A stretch of 64,000 nt of DNA. It comes from Verrucomicrobiota bacterium (GTDB taxonomy: Bacteria; Verrucomicrobiota; Verrucomicrobiia; Opitutales; Opitutaceae). The translations under genes and the position numbers were made by a program. This document shows, in pieces, positions 41,892 to 52,115 of this stretch; the first letter of the stretch is position 1, and every line of letters begins with the position of its first letter. Below the pieces are notes generated by a model. That model was not told the DNA's origin. It saw nothing but the letters and a program-made list of their open reading frames with translations, and did not search any database. The DNA is taken from assembly GCA_030601755.1 (NCBI GenBank), contig JAUWBF010000008.1, positions 1-64,000 of the forward strand, given 5' to 3'.

Positions 41892-43676
41892 TTAGGTGAG
41901 GACGACGGAGGTCTCCGGCAGGCGGTAGCCGGCGGGAGCGCGTCTGCGGATGAACGAAAGCAAAAACAACAGCACGCCGATGCGCCCGATGAACATGCCC
42001 GCGACCAACACGAGCTTGGCCGCGTCGCCGAGCTGTCCGGTGACGCCGCGCGAGAGGCCCACCGTGCCCACCGCGCTCACGGCCTCGAAGGTCAGGTCCG
42101 CCGGCGACAGCTCCGGGTGCAGCGCGCACAGCGCGATGGTGATGATCGTGATGAAGCCCACCGCGAGCAGGATGATGGCGAGCGCGCGGTTGGCGACGTC
42201 CTCGGCGAGGCGGCGGCCGTAGGCCTCGATGTCGACGCGGCCCAGCAGCACGCGGCGCAGCGCCAGCGCGGCCACCGCGAGCGTGGTGGTCTTGATGCCG
42301 CCCGCGGTGCTCGACGGGCTGCCGCCCACGAACATCAGGAACATCATGAACGCCGCCGTCGCCGGCAGCAGGCCCTCGACGGGCGTGATGTTGAAGCCCG
42401 CCGTGCGCGCCGTCACCGAGTGAAACAGCGCCGTGAACAGCGACGGGCCGTTGGCCGCGCCCTCGCCGAACACGAATTCCGTCAGCCAGATCACCGCGGT
42501 GCCGCCCGCGAGCAGGATGCCCGTCGTCGCCAGCACGATGCGGCTGTTGGCCGTCAGCCGCGGCGGCATCGCGGCGCGCAGGCCCAGCGCCCGCCGCAGC
42601 CGCGCGCCGAGCACGATCCAGACGTTCTTCATCACCGGAAAGCCGATGCCGCCCAGCACGATCAGCAGCATGATCACCGAGAAAAACCCGACCCGCCCCT
42701 CCAGCGAAGGATCCGCCAGCCCCGCGCCCAACGTTGAGAAGCCCGCGTTGCAGAACGCCGACACCGAGTGAAAGATCGAGAAGAACACCAGCCCGTCCGC
42801 CGGCATGCCGCCCGCCACCAGCGCCGTGTGCAGCGCGATCGCCCCCGCCAGCTCGATGAGCAGCGTGAAGCCCACGATCACGCCCAGCACCGTGCCGATG
42901 TGGCCGAGGTTCTCCTCGCTCAACAAGTCCTGCAGCGCGATCCGGCTGCGCAGCGTCACGCCGCCGGCGAAGAAATACGCGAAGAAATACGTGATCGTCA
43001 TCACGCCCAGCCCGCCCACCTGGATCAACCCCAGGATGATCCACTGCCCTTGCCGCGTGAACGCCGTCGCCGTGTCCACCGTGATCAGGCCCGTCACGCA
43101 CACCGCGCTCGTCGAGGTGAACACCGCGTCGATCCAGCCGATGCCCCCCGTGGTCGCCTGCGGCGTCTTGAGCAGCAACGCCCCCAGGCCGATCAACAGC
43201 GCGAAGCTCAGGATGAACACCATGCCCGGGCTCAGCCGCCGCCCCGACAGCAGGCTGCTCCGCCGCAACATCCGCAACCCCACCAGCAGCACCAGCGTCA
43301 ACTGCGTGCCCGCCAGGTAGAGCACCGTCACCGTCGAGGCCGGCCAGTCCTGCGAACGCTCGCCCAGCCACCGCAGGATCGGCTCGCCGAACAACAGCTC
43401 GACGCCCGCGGCCAGCGCCAGCGTCATCTCCAAAAAACGGCTCTTTGCGTAGCGCCACATGTGCGCCTGCACCAGCAGCCGCATCACCTCTTGGGCAACG
43501 AACACCGCCAGCAACGCCGTGCCCGCCGGTCTCACCAACAATCGCAGCTCGCCCTCCAACGGCCACCCCACCACCACGACCAGCAACGCCAACGCGGCCA
43601 GCCCGCACAACGCGGTGACGCAGTTCAGGGTGCGCGTGATCAGCTCACGGCGTTCGTCGGAGATCGGCAGACGCAT
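41892..43676 (-). CDS. TrkH/KtrB-type potassium channel subunit
   Basis: This 594-residue membrane protein of the SKT superfamily is made of four M1-P-M2 units. Selectivity-filter segments are visible as TSTSAVCVTGLITVDTAT, HSVSAFCNAGFSTLG, HSVTARTAGFNITPV and a fourth AVSAVGTVGLSRGVTG. The RIALQDLLSEEN and SSTAGGIKTTT segments are typical of KtrB/TrkH. It is longer at the N-terminus than KtrB, with an extra helical region of about 140 residues. It works with the KtrA-type protein encoded just downstream. The start MRLPISDERRELITR is divergent from the TonB-dependent receptor gene. Confidence 0.93.
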   Translation of the reverse strand: MRLPISDERRELITRTLNCVTALCGLAALALLVVVVGWPLEGELRLLVRPAGTALLAVFVAQEVMRLLVQAHMWRYAKSRFLEMTLALAAGVELLFGEPILRWLGERSQDWPASTVTVLYLAGTQLTLVLLVGLRMLRRSSLLSGRRLSPGMVFILSFALLIGLGALLLKTPQATTGGIGWIDAVFTSTSAVCVTGLITVDTATAFTRQGQWIILGLIQVGGLGVMTITYFFAYFFAGGVTLRSRIALQDLLSEENLGHIGTVLGVIVGFTLLIELAGAIALHTALVAGGMPADGLVFFSIFHSVSAFCNAGFSTLGAGLADPSLEGRVGFFSVIMLLIVLGGIGFPVMKNVWIVLGARLRRALGLRAAMPPRLTANSRIVLATTGILLAGGTAVIWLTEFVFGEGAANGPSLFTALFHSVTARTAGFNITPVEGLLPATAAFMMFLMFVGGSPSSTAGGIKTTTLAVAALALRRVLLGRVDIEAYGRRLAEDVANRALAIILLAVGFITIITIALCALHPELSPADLTFEAVSAVGTVGLSRGVTGQLGDAAKLVLVAGMFIGRIGVLLFLLSFIRRRAPAGYRLPETSVVLT

Positions 43677-43845
43677 GAATCCGCAGGACTAAAGCGACCC
43701 GACGCCCCGCCGTCTAGCGGCGATATTGCTGCGCGACGCCACCCCGCGCCACGACCCTGTGACGGCGGTCCCGCACGCCGTGCCTGCGACGCGCCATGTG
43801 CCGCCTTGAACCGCGCAGCTCCTGTGCTATTCCCCATGCCTGCGC

Positions 43846-46131
43846 ATGAAAGCGAAGCGGCCCCATCAACCCCCTGCACGTCGCGGTCCGGCCCCTTCGT
43901 GCACCCTGCTCCCGTGGCTCGCGCCCGCCTGCCTGTTCACGACCCTCTGCGCCGCGCAGACCGACGAGGCGACCGAGCCGCCCGTGACGCTCGACCCCGT
44001 CGAGGTCTTCGCGCGCGGCGGCGACGCGGCGGCGTTCGGCCCCACGGCCGTCACCGCCCGCGACGGCGCTTTTCTGAAGACCAACGGCATCGCCGACTAC
44101 GAGGACCTCGCGGCGATCACGCCCGGCTTCTTCGTCGCCAACCAGTCCGTCGACAACGTCTCCCTCAACATCCGCGGCATCACCTCCGACTCCAGTTCCC
44201 CCCGGGAGCGGCCGCGTGTGTCGGTGCTTCAGGACGGCGTCCTGTTGGCCAATCCTCACGGCAGCGGCGTTGCCCTCTTCGACATCGACCAAGTCGCCGT
44301 CTTCAAGGGGCCGCAACCCACCCGCTTCGCCGACGGCGTGCAGAGCGGCGCGCTCGCCGTCTCCTCGAACCGTGCGCGCGACGAATCCACTGGTGCGCTG
44401 TCCGTTGGCGCCGGCGAGTTCGACACCGTCGAGGCCGAGGCCTTCGTCAATCGCCCCGTCATCGAGGATACACTCTTCGCCCGCGTCGCCGTGTATTCAA
44501 AGAGTCGTGACGGCTATGTCGAAAATCGCGCCGGCGGCCCCGCGCTCCAGGACGAGGGCACCCGCGCCCTGCGCGCCAGCCTGCGCTGGCAGCCCGCTCC
44601 CGGCACCACCGCCGACCTCATCTTCAACCTCCAGGACGACGACACCGCCGGCACCGCCTTCAAGACTTTGCGCGGTGTTTCCGGCTTTCCCGCCGTCACC
44701 GACATCGACCCCTACTCCGCGGCCAACCTCAACCGCGGCGGTGCCCTCGGGGTTGAGCGCAGTCTCGTCAATCTCACCGGCATCCTGCGGCACGAACTCG
44801 GCGAGGATTGGACGCTGGCCTCGACCAGCGCATGGCGTCGGGTGGAGGTTCGCAACGAGTTCGACGCCGACGGTTCGCCGGTTTACCTGCTCGAGCCCGG
44901 TGATCACTATGGGGATTGGCGCGTGAGTCAGGAGGTTCGGTTCGACTACGACGCCGATGGCCCGCTCACCGCCTCGCTCGGGGCCTCGGCGTCGTTGTTG
45001 AAGGGGAGACAGGACACCATCATTCGCACCGACGAGAATGCGCTCTTCACCTACTTCTCCGGCGGCGGCATTCCTCCCTTCGCGTTTAACCCCCGTTACG
45101 AGGAACTCGGCCGGAACGAGACCGAGACCACGACCGGCGATGTCTTTGGTCGCGCCGACTACGCACTCACCGAGCGCCTCACGGTCGGTGCCGGACTGCG
45201 GCTCACGCACGAGCGTCTCGCCTCGCGCTACCAATCCTTTGCCGCGCTGGTGCCGGGTAGTTTTTCGGGGGTGATGGCGCCCTCCGGTGGCGGCAACAAC
45301 TTCTTCCAAGTCACCCCCGGCGAACTCGAGAATCGCGACGAAGTCGACGCCTGGACGGGCCAGCTCGACGCGCGCTACGCCGTCATGCCCCGCCACACCG
45401 CCTACGCCTCCGTCACCCGCGGTCGGCGTTCGCCGGTGCTTGGTTTCGACCGGATCACGCTCGCCCCCACCAAGCTCGCCGAGGAAACCGTGCTCGCCTT
45501 CGAGGTGGGCCTGCGCGGCGCCGTTGCCAACGACCGCGTTCGCTACGACGCGGCCGTGTTTCAATACGAGTTCGATCACTTCCAGACCCAGCGCATCGTG
45601 CCGCCCGGCGTCGTGCAGTCCTTCGACGGCGGCCGTGCGCGCGGACGCGGATTCGAGCTCGGCGTCGAGGCCGACGTCTCGGCGGCGCTCACCCTCTTTG
45701 CCACCTACGGCTACACCGACGCCCGCTTCGCCAACCTCGACGAGGACGGCCTGCCGCAAGCCTACGCCGGCGACACCTTCCGGCTCACCTCGAAGCACAC
45801 CGCCTCCCTCGGCGGCACATGGACCGTGCCCCTCGACGGCGCCGGCGCGGTGTTCTTCACGCCGCTGCTCACGTATCGCTCGGAGTATTACTTCGAGGAC
45901 AACAACGCCCAGAACGGCGGCATCCTCCGCCAGGGCGGCTTCGTCCTGCTCAACCTCCGCCTCGGTTACCGCGCCGCGAGCGGCCAGTGGGAAGTGGTCG
46001 CGCACGTCGACAACGCGCTCGACAAGGACTACCTGCTCGACGCCGGCAACACCGGCGGCACCTACGGCTTTCCCACCGCCGTGCGCGGCTCCCCCCGCAT
46101 GGCCGGCCTCACCGCGACGGTGCGGTTCTGA
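43846..46131 (+). CDS. TonB-dependent outer-membrane receptor
   Basis: This 761-residue outer-membrane beta-barrel protein has a signal peptide (hydrophobic PWLAPACLFTTLCAAQ) and a plug domain (about 50-170). Plug motifs are SLNIRGITSDSSSP, SVLQDGVLLA, DIDQVAVFKGPQPTRFA and a degenerate GAL-AVSSNRA segment where G-A-I-N-I-x-T is usual. The barrel (about 190-761) ends in the terminal aromatic LTATVRF expected for BamA recognition. The receptor probably imports a siderophore or carbohydrate; sequence alone does not tell. It stands alone, divergent from ktrB, with no TonB or ABC genes beside it. Confidence 0.92.
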   Translation: MKAKRPHQPPARRGPAPSCTLLPWLAPACLFTTLCAAQTDEATEPPVTLDPVEVFARGGDAAAFGPTAVTARDGAFLKTNGIADYEDLAAITPGFFVANQSVDNVSLNIRGITSDSSSPRERPRVSVLQDGVLLANPHGSGVALFDIDQVAVFKGPQPTRFADGVQSGALAVSSNRARDESTGALSVGAGEFDTVEAEAFVNRPVIEDTLFARVAVYSKSRDGYVENRAGGPALQDEGTRALRASLRWQPAPGTTADLIFNLQDDDTAGTAFKTLRGVSGFPAVTDIDPYSAANLNRGGALGVERSLVNLTGILRHELGEDWTLASTSAWRRVEVRNEFDADGSPVYLLEPGDHYGDWRVSQEVRFDYDADGPLTASLGASASLLKGRQDTIIRTDENALFTYFSGGGIPPFAFNPRYEELGRNETETTTGDVFGRADYALTERLTVGAGLRLTHERLASRYQSFAALVPGSFSGVMAPSGGGNNFFQVTPGELENRDEVDAWTGQLDARYAVMPRHTAYASVTRGRRSPVLGFDRITLAPTKLAEETVLAFEVGLRGAVANDRVRYDAAVFQYEFDHFQTQRIVPPGVVQSFDGGRARGRGFELGVEADVSAALTLFATYGYTDARFANLDEDGLPQAYAGDTFRLTSKHTASLGGTWTVPLDGAGAVFFTPLLTYRSEYYFEDNNAQNGGILRQGGFVLLNLRLGYRAASGQWEVVAHVDNALDKDYLLDAGNTGGTYGFPTAVRGSPRMAGLTATVRF

Positions 46132-46240
46132 GTCCCTTGACGGCATCGCGCGCAACGTTCGCATACGTCAGCCTGGCATGCCTCCTGATTGCAGGCGCTG
46201 CCCGTCCGGTGTTTAAGGCCGGCACCTCTTGGGAGACTGG

Positions 46241-46280
46241 CTCTCCACACGAGGAGGCCACGACGCGGAGAAACGCAAAG
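46241..46280. repeat. Degenerate CACAGAG/CACGAG-type repeat tract
   Basis: CTCCACACGAGGAGGCCACG, then ACGCGGAGAAACGCAAAG, is a degenerate form of the short-period tract at 22309-22355. It lies in the 231-bp gap between the TonB-dependent receptor and the histidine kinase; nothing else is seen there. Confidence 0.45.
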
Positions 46281-46362
46281 CGAGTGTCACACCGGCTGCT
46301 GAATCAGCATGAACCGTCGGGCATGCTGACGGCCGTTGTCCGTCCATCCCGAAACTTCTCCG

Positions 46363-49185
46363 TTAAGGCTTCAGGAAACCATCGGTGTTTCCGCGGTCAC
46401 CCTCGGCGAAACGATCGATCAGGCGGCTGATCTTTTCCGCCGCCTCCCGGGACCTTGCCGCGTCCCCCGACCTCGCGGCGTCCTCGCACTCGATGCAGGC
46501 CGTGCGCAACGCGCCATCGCCCAGCACATCCGCCGTGCTGCACAAGTGATGCGCCGTCCGCGCCAGACCCGGCCAGTCCGCCTCCCCGGCCGCCGACAGG
46601 AGCGCGTCCACCTGCCCGGGAAGCCCTCTCTGCGCGGCCTCGCGTGCCGCCTTGACCTGCTCGCCCGTCAGCAGCCCGCCCGCCAGCAGGCCGGACTCGA
46701 GTCGCAGGCCCGTTCGGCCCCGTCGCAGGGTCGCCGCCAGCGTGGCGAACTCGATGGGTTTGGTGAGAAACTCGTCCATGCCCGCCGCCAGCGCCGCCGC
46801 GCGCTCCGCCTCGCCGGCGTGGGCCGACAGCCCCACGATGAACCATCCCGCGCCGATGCCCGAGCGCAGTCGTCTGGCCACTTCGTCCCCATCCATTCCC
46901 GGCAACGACAAGTCCAGCAGCGCCGCGTCGAAGTCCTCCGCCCTTGCCAGCGTCAACGCCCTCTCGCCGTCCTCCGCCAAGACCGCCGGGCAGCCAAGTT
47001 CCGTCAACCACGCTCCCAGCAAGGTTCGCAGGGCGGGATTGTCCTCCACCACCAGCACCCGCAGACCGGGACACGTCGCGACGCCGGACACGGCGGGGAA
47101 ACCCGCCGTGTCCGGCACGGCCAAGGGCAATGATACGGTCGCCGTGAACACCGCCCCCCGGCCCGGAGTGCTCTCGACTTCCAGCCCGCCGGCCATCGCC
47201 TTGCACAGGCTGCGCGCCAAGGCCAGACCCAGGCCGGTGCCCGCGCCCGGACGCGACCGTTGCAGCCGGGGCAACGGGTCGAAGACGGTCCGGATCTCAT
47301 CTTCCGTCAAACCTGGGCCCGTGTCCGCCACGGCAAAGCTTAACGTGCAGCTCTCGCCATGCGCGCTCGCCCCCGCCCGCAGCTCGACCCCGCCCGTCCG
47401 CGTGAACTTCACCGCGTTGCCCAGCAGATTCACCAGGATCTGCTGCAGGCGCACCGCATCGCCCGAGACTCCGCCCGGCACCCCGGGCTCGACGACGAGC
47501 GAGCAGTCGAGACCTTTGGCCTCGGCCTGCGGTTTGATCGCGGCCATCGCCGAACTCGCCACTTCCGCCGGGGCGAACGGCCGCATCTCGAACCGCAGCC
47601 GCCCCGTCTGCAACGCGCCCAGGTCGAGCAGATCGTTGACCAGACGCAGCAGCTGACGCCCCTGCCGGTCGAGCGTGTCCAGCCATTCCCGCTGGGCCGG
47701 TTCCAGCTTCGCGCGACGCAGCAGGTCCGCATAGCCGAGCACGCCTTGGATCGGGGTGCGCAGTTCATGGCTGACCCGCGCGATCAACTCGGTCTTCGCA
47801 CGGTCGGCCGCCTCTGCCCGGGCCGACTTCAACCGCGCCTCCGCACCGAGTTCCCGTTGTAGCAACAGCACCAGCAGCGAAATCCCGAGCACCCCGCCGA
47901 GGACCATGATGATTGTCGACTGCGCGAGGACCGGGCCCTTGGCCGCCGCCCACGTGTCATAGGTGTAGCGAAACACGATCCATCCCGCCCCCGGCTCGGG
48001 CCAGGGTTGGCAGAAAAGGACATACGACCCCAACTCGTCCTGCATGGCCGAGGAGTCGAACGCCACACGCGACTCGGCGAACTTGGGATCGACCGCCCCG
48101 CCTCTCCGCCACTCGCGCAGCTCCTCGGTAAAGGGCACGTCCGGATGCGTCGCCGCCACCGGCAAGGCCCGCCCCTCCTGCATGCGTGCGAACCAAATCG
48201 CCTCCACCTCGGGATCGGCCAAGACCAGCCTGCGCAACACCGCCTGCAACTCCTCCGGCCGGGCGTCCGCCCTCGCTCCCGACAAAGACACCGCCTCCGC
48301 GGCCAGCCGCGTGCGGATGAAAAACAGACGATCGGCCCGGGCGTTGCCCGCCGTGCTGATGCGCGTGAGCAGGCTGAAGCCGCCCCCGATCGATATGAAG
48401 AAGACCACCGGCACCATCCAGAGCGTATGGGTCAGCCACGGGCGGACGCCCGCTCCCCCCACGTGGCGCCGCATCCAAGCCCACCAGCCAAGCGCCAGCA
48501 CCCACGCGAAGACCGCTCCCGCCAGCATCAAGCCAAACTCGGCCCGCACGTAGAGCGGCAACGTGTTCATCGTCCACCCCTGGAACCGCGCGTGATATTC
48601 CCCGCCCAGCATCTCCAGCGCCACCAGGCCGGCCAACCCGGCCGCCATCAGCCCCAGACTGGCGAACCCACGCCAATCCCCGAGCCTGCGCCGCGAACGC
48701 GCCAGCGCCACCAAGGCGCCGAGCATCGCCAGGCCCGCCGCGCCGGCCAGTGCCGTGTGCGTCCGGACCGCTCCCGGCAGGCCCGCGAGCAGCGTGGCCG
48801 TCACTCCGGCCAAGGCGCAGACCGCGACGACCGCGAGCGCGCCCTTGCGACGCCCCGGCCGCCCATGGACAACCCATGCGAATCGCGCCCCCGCCAACCA
48901 GGCCGGCGTCGACAGCATCAGGTAGGCGATTTGAAACGAGTCGTTGCTCCAACCTCGAAACGCCGTGCCCAGCGACACCAGTCCGATCACCGCCAGTCCC
49001 TTGAGGATCGCGAACCAGCCGAACCACCGCCACCGCCCGTCCACCGGCCCGGTCGAGGCCGACGGCGTCGCCGCCAGCACCAACGCCAGCGTCCCCGCGA
49101 TCAGCAACGCCAGCCCGTGCAGCGTGATCGCGTAGGCGACGCGATTGCCCACGTTGAGGATGACAAGCGACAGGACGGCGGGCAT
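46363..49185 (-). CDS. Hybrid sensor histidine kinase with receiver and Hpt domains
   Basis: This 940-residue protein has about eight N-terminal membrane segments (1-270), then an extracytoplasmic sensor region (about 285-420, LLTRISTAGNARADRLFFIR) and another membrane segment (about 425-445). The HisKA domain follows with the phospho-His in VSHELRTPIQG (about residue 472). The HATPase carries N-box NLLGNAVKFTRTG and G-boxes DTGPGLTE and GTGLGLALARSL. The REC domain is at about 705-820 (Asp in LLDLSLPGMDGDEV, about 758), and the Hpt has phospho-His in ARTAHHLCSTADVLG (about 880). This allows an internal phosphorelay. The nearest candidate output partner is the NarL-type regulator at 52116. 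Confidence 0.94.
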   Translation of the reverse strand: MPAVLSLVILNVGNRVAYAITLHGLALLIAGTLALVLAATPSASTGPVDGRWRWFGWFAILKGLAVIGLVSLGTAFRGWSNDSFQIAYLMLSTPAWLAGARFAWVVHGRPGRRKGALAVVAVCALAGVTATLLAGLPGAVRTHTALAGAAGLAMLGALVALARSRRRLGDWRGFASLGLMAAGLAGLVALEMLGGEYHARFQGWTMNTLPLYVRAEFGLMLAGAVFAWVLALGWWAWMRRHVGGAGVRPWLTHTLWMVPVVFFISIGGGFSLLTRISTAGNARADRLFFIRTRLAAEAVSLSGARADARPEELQAVLRRLVLADPEVEAIWFARMQEGRALPVAATHPDVPFTEELREWRRGGAVDPKFAESRVAFDSSAMQDELGSYVLFCQPWPEPGAGWIVFRYTYDTWAAAKGPVLAQSTIIMVLGGVLGISLLVLLLQRELGAEARLKSARAEAADRAKTELIARVSHELRTPIQGVLGYADLLRRAKLEPAQREWLDTLDRQGRQLLRLVNDLLDLGALQTGRLRFEMRPFAPAEVASSAMAAIKPQAEAKGLDCSLVVEPGVPGGVSGDAVRLQQILVNLLGNAVKFTRTGGVELRAGASAHGESCTLSFAVADTGPGLTEDEIRTVFDPLPRLQRSRPGAGTGLGLALARSLCKAMAGGLEVESTPGRGAVFTATVSLPLAVPDTAGFPAVSGVATCPGLRVLVVEDNPALRTLLGAWLTELGCPAVLAEDGERALTLARAEDFDAALLDLSLPGMDGDEVARRLRSGIGAGWFIVGLSAHAGEAERAAALAAGMDEFLTKPIEFATLAATLRRGRTGLRLESGLLAGGLLTGEQVKAAREAAQRGLPGQVDALLSAAGEADWPGLARTAHHLCSTADVLGDGALRTACIECEDAARSGDAARSREAAEKISRLIDRFAEGDRGNTDGFLKP

Positions 49186-49274
49186 GGCGGCTTCGTCCCT
49201 TCAGTGAGGCACAATCGCGCGGCTGGCGACGCTCATTTCCTGTCGCGCGCCGCGGCCTGTCCGGAGGCCGGTGC

Positions 49275-50006
49275 TCAGGCCGTCGCCCGCCCCCGCCGCC
49301 GCAGCGCGGCCAAGCCCAGCGCCAAGCCGCCGGCCCACGCGCCCGCCGCCGCCGGCTCGGGCACGGCCGAGACGGTCAGGCTTACGTTGTCGATCAACAG
49401 TGGCACCGCGTTGTTGCCCTCGAAGATGACATAGACGGCCTCCTCCGAAGGCAGCGCGGCGGTGGTGAATGAAAACTCCACGGACCCCACCAGTCCGACC
49501 AATGGGTTCGGGTTGTAATGGACCGTGGTGTGGCTGGTGCCCTCGCTCAGGTCGCCTCCCTCGACGTCCGGCCGATACATCACGTCGGTCGAGGGGAAAC
49601 CCTGCTCGTTGCCGAACACGACGCCGGCAAAGAACGAGCCCGGCCCCTCGTAACCCTGGTAGTCAAAACTCAGGGTATAGGTGGTGTTGCTCCACAACTC
49701 CCCCACGAACTGGTAGATCGCGGTATAGCCGACCATGCGGCCCACCGTGCCGTCCAGCGGCGCCTCCAGAACCACGTCGACCCCGTCCGGCTGGAAAAGG
49801 CCGGCGCTGGTGTTCCCGAATTGCCAAGGCGTCGAGAACGCCGGCGAGAGATATTGTCCGCCGGAGTCGACGCCGAACTGGGCGACCGCGAAGGCGTCGA
49901 ACTCGAAATCGCCGTCGGCCAGCAGTTCGATTTCCTCGGCGCGCCCCGACGTGATCGACGCGACGCTGACGCCGATGAGGATGGAGAGATAACGGTAGGA
50001 TTTCAT
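49275..50006 (-). CDS. PEP-CTERM sorting domain protein
   Basis: From the ATG at 50006 the product has 243 residues. It has an N-terminal signal (YLSILIGVSVASITSGRA), a beta-rich middle resembling a carbohydrate-binding or concanavalin-like sandwich (VGELWSNTTYTLSFDYQG), and a classical PEP-CTERM tail: VPEPAAAGAWAGGLALGLAA, then an Arg cluster. Such tails are processed by exosortase in organisms that make exopolysaccharide. It shares its start context (ACATCATGAAATC) with the next PEP-CTERM gene, which is transcribed first. Confidence 0.85.
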   Translation of the reverse strand: MKSYRYLSILIGVSVASITSGRAEEIELLADGDFEFDAFAVAQFGVDSGGQYLSPAFSTPWQFGNTSAGLFQPDGVDVVLEAPLDGTVGRMVGYTAIYQFVGELWSNTTYTLSFDYQGYEGPGSFFAGVVFGNEQGFPSTDVMYRPDVEGGDLSEGTSHTTVHYNPNPLVGLVGSVEFSFTTAALPSEEAVYVIFEGNNAVPLLIDNVSLTVSAVPEPAAAGAWAGGLALGLAALRRRGRATA

Positions 50007-50043
50007 GATGTGTTGGGTTGGATTTGGCGAATGTCCTGAGCCC

Positions 50044-51906
50044 TCAGGCACGTCGTTTGCGGCGCAGCGTGACCACGCCGAGAGCCACGCCCGCGAGCCA
50101 CACGCCCGCCGAAGCCGGTTCCGGGATGGCTTGGGCGAAGAGGGCCGTGTAGCCGCCCTGCACGGCCAAGCCGAACAGACCTCCGTGGTCCAAGGCGGTG
50201 ACCATTTCCCAATTCTCGCCGTCGCGCACGAAGAGGTCGGCCCCGGAAAGGCGGCCGAAAAGACCGGCGACATTGTCGGTGTAGTCGCCGGCGATCAACA
50301 GGGCGTTGTCATCGGCCAGAAAAATCGAGTCCACCGACAACGCGCCGGATGACTCCAACACGAGTGCATTGCCGGAATTCCCGTCCACCGACCCAATGAA
50401 CACCTCGGTCGCGAGCAGGTGCCCGCGGATGACGAGCCTGTTGTCGTCGCCGCCGGCGCCGCGTCCGACGAACACCGCCTTGTCGGCGGCGGTGACGTTC
50501 GCGGTGTCCCCGGCGGAGAGCAGGACGCTGTTGTTGTCGGTGGCGTCGCCGACGATCCAGTTGACGCGCGAAACGAAGCTAAGGCCCGAGATCACGCGAT
50601 CGGCGTCGCCGGCGTCGAGGGTGGTGAGGGAGCTGACGCTGCCGGTGCGCACCGGACCGGAGCCATTGTGCCCGATCATAAACAAGTCTCCATCGAGGCT
50701 CACCGACGCGCCAAACCGCTGGTTGGCCACGCCGCCCGACGCGACGATCTTGACATCCTCGGTGGCGCTGCCGCTGGCCGTGCCGATTTCGCGGAAAAGA
50801 TAGACCGCGCCGGCGTTGCTCCCCTTGTCATCGTCGCCGTCGGCTCCCACCAACCCGACATTGCCGGACAAGCTCACGGATCGGCCGAACCAATCCCCGT
50901 TGGCGCCGTCGGAAGCCGTGAGTTTGGCCGCCTGCGTGACGGTGCCCGAAGCGGTGTCGAGATTACGGAAAACATAGGCCGCGCCCTTGCGGGTGCTGTC
51001 CGTTCCCGGAGCCCCAACCAAGGCCGTGTTTCCGGAAAGGCTCACCGACATCCCGAAGTGGTCGTAGTTGACACTGTCGGTGGCGATCAGCTTCGCGTTC
51101 TGGGTGACCGTGCCGGTGGCCGTGTGGAGATTGCGGAACAAATAGGCCGCGCCGACACCCCAGCCCCTCGAACTGTCCCCTTCGAAGTAGGCACCGACAA
51201 GGCCGGTGGTGCCCGATTGGCTCAGGGACTTGCCGAAGTGATCGCCGGAGACGCCGTCCGAGGCAGAAAGGATGGCGTTCTGCGTCGCCGAGCCGGTCAC
51301 GCTGTCGAGATTGCGAAAAAGATAAACATACCCCCGGCCGGAGGTTTTCCACTCGGCGGCGACCAATCCGATGTTACCCGCGATGCTCACGGCCGAGCCG
51401 AACTCATCGTCGACTGCGCCGTTCGACGCGGTGAGCTTCGCGTTCTGCGTGACCGTGCCGATAGCCGTGTCGAGATTACGAAAAACGTAGGCGGCGCCGC
51501 GCGCGCTGTTGTCCCCGTTTGCTCCGACAAGGCCGATGCCTCCCGAAATGGAGGTTGACCAACCGAACTGGTCGTTGTCGGCGGCATCGGATGCGGTCAG
51601 CTTTGCCTGTTGGGTGACCGTGCCGGCGGCGGTATCGAGCGAACGGTAGACAAATGCCGCACCTTGGTTGCCGATTCCCACGTAGTTGCCGATCAAACCG
51701 ACGTCAGCCGAGATTCCCACGACGGGAATGGAGTAGGCACCTCCGAAAAGCTCCTCGCTCGACAGCAGCGTTGCCGCGCACGCACACGTGGGCGCAATCA
51801 TCGTCATCAGCGCCAGCGCGGTGAGCGAGTGCCGTCGCAACACGAAAACGGCGGCGGGCGTTTGGGAGTCAGTCGAGAACATTTCGGGGAGTGGCGATGA
51901 TTTCAT
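50044..51906 (-). CDS. PEP-CTERM protein with seven FG-GAP-like propeller repeats
   Basis: From the ATG at 51906 the product has 620 residues: a long signal region (LTALALMTMIAPTCACAATL), then seven tandem units of 54-60 residues. Each unit ends in a variant of GAAYVFRNLDTATGTVTQ and begins LTASDGA..D.FG-SVSLSG-N. Seven such units fit a seven-bladed beta-propeller of the FG-GAP/integrin type. After the propeller comes a beta-helix-like section (about 400-580) and the PEP-CTERM tail IPEPASAGVWLAGVALGVV, then RRKRRA. The upstream frame is rejected as non-coding. It lies 37 bp upstream of the second PEP-CTERM gene and is probably co-transcribed with it. Confidence 0.88.
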   Translation of the reverse strand: MKSSPLPEMFSTDSQTPAAVFVLRRHSLTALALMTMIAPTCACAATLLSSEELFGGAYSIPVVGISADVGLIGNYVGIGNQGAAFVYRSLDTAAGTVTQQAKLTASDAADNDQFGWSTSISGGIGLVGANGDNSARGAAYVFRNLDTAIGTVTQNAKLTASNGAVDDEFGSAVSIAGNIGLVAAEWKTSGRGYVYLFRNLDSVTGSATQNAILSASDGVSGDHFGKSLSQSGTTGLVGAYFEGDSSRGWGVGAAYLFRNLHTATGTVTQNAKLIATDSVNYDHFGMSVSLSGNTALVGAPGTDSTRKGAAYVFRNLDTASGTVTQAAKLTASDGANGDWFGRSVSLSGNVGLVGADGDDDKGSNAGAVYLFREIGTASGSATEDVKIVASGGVANQRFGASVSLDGDLFMIGHNGSGPVRTGSVSSLTTLDAGDADRVISGLSFVSRVNWIVGDATDNNSVLLSAGDTANVTAADKAVFVGRGAGGDDNRLVIRGHLLATEVFIGSVDGNSGNALVLESSGALSVDSIFLADDNALLIAGDYTDNVAGLFGRLSGADLFVRDGENWEMVTALDHGGLFGLAVQGGYTALFAQAIPEPASAGVWLAGVALGVVTLRRKRRA

Positions 51907-52115
51907 GATGTTGAACTCCGGATTCAGGAAGCGCACCGGTCGGCCGCATAGGGGGAGGCTGGTGAAAAATGCGACGCATCTACCCCAACATGATAACAAA
52001 CCCCTCCTCCCGATTGCGCGGGAGGATGCGAAATCCGTCGGGAAAAAATCCCGCATCCGGCGAGCTGTTTGTTTCAGCTCGCCCCGCGCGCACGGCCCGC
52101 GCAAGGTTCGCGTCC

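Noticed and set aside
41869-43608. Long frame upstream of the KtrA-type start
   Set aside because: It is antiparallel in sense to nothing functional and overlaps the KtrB gene in another frame. The Rossmann glycine motif begins just after the ATG at 41868.
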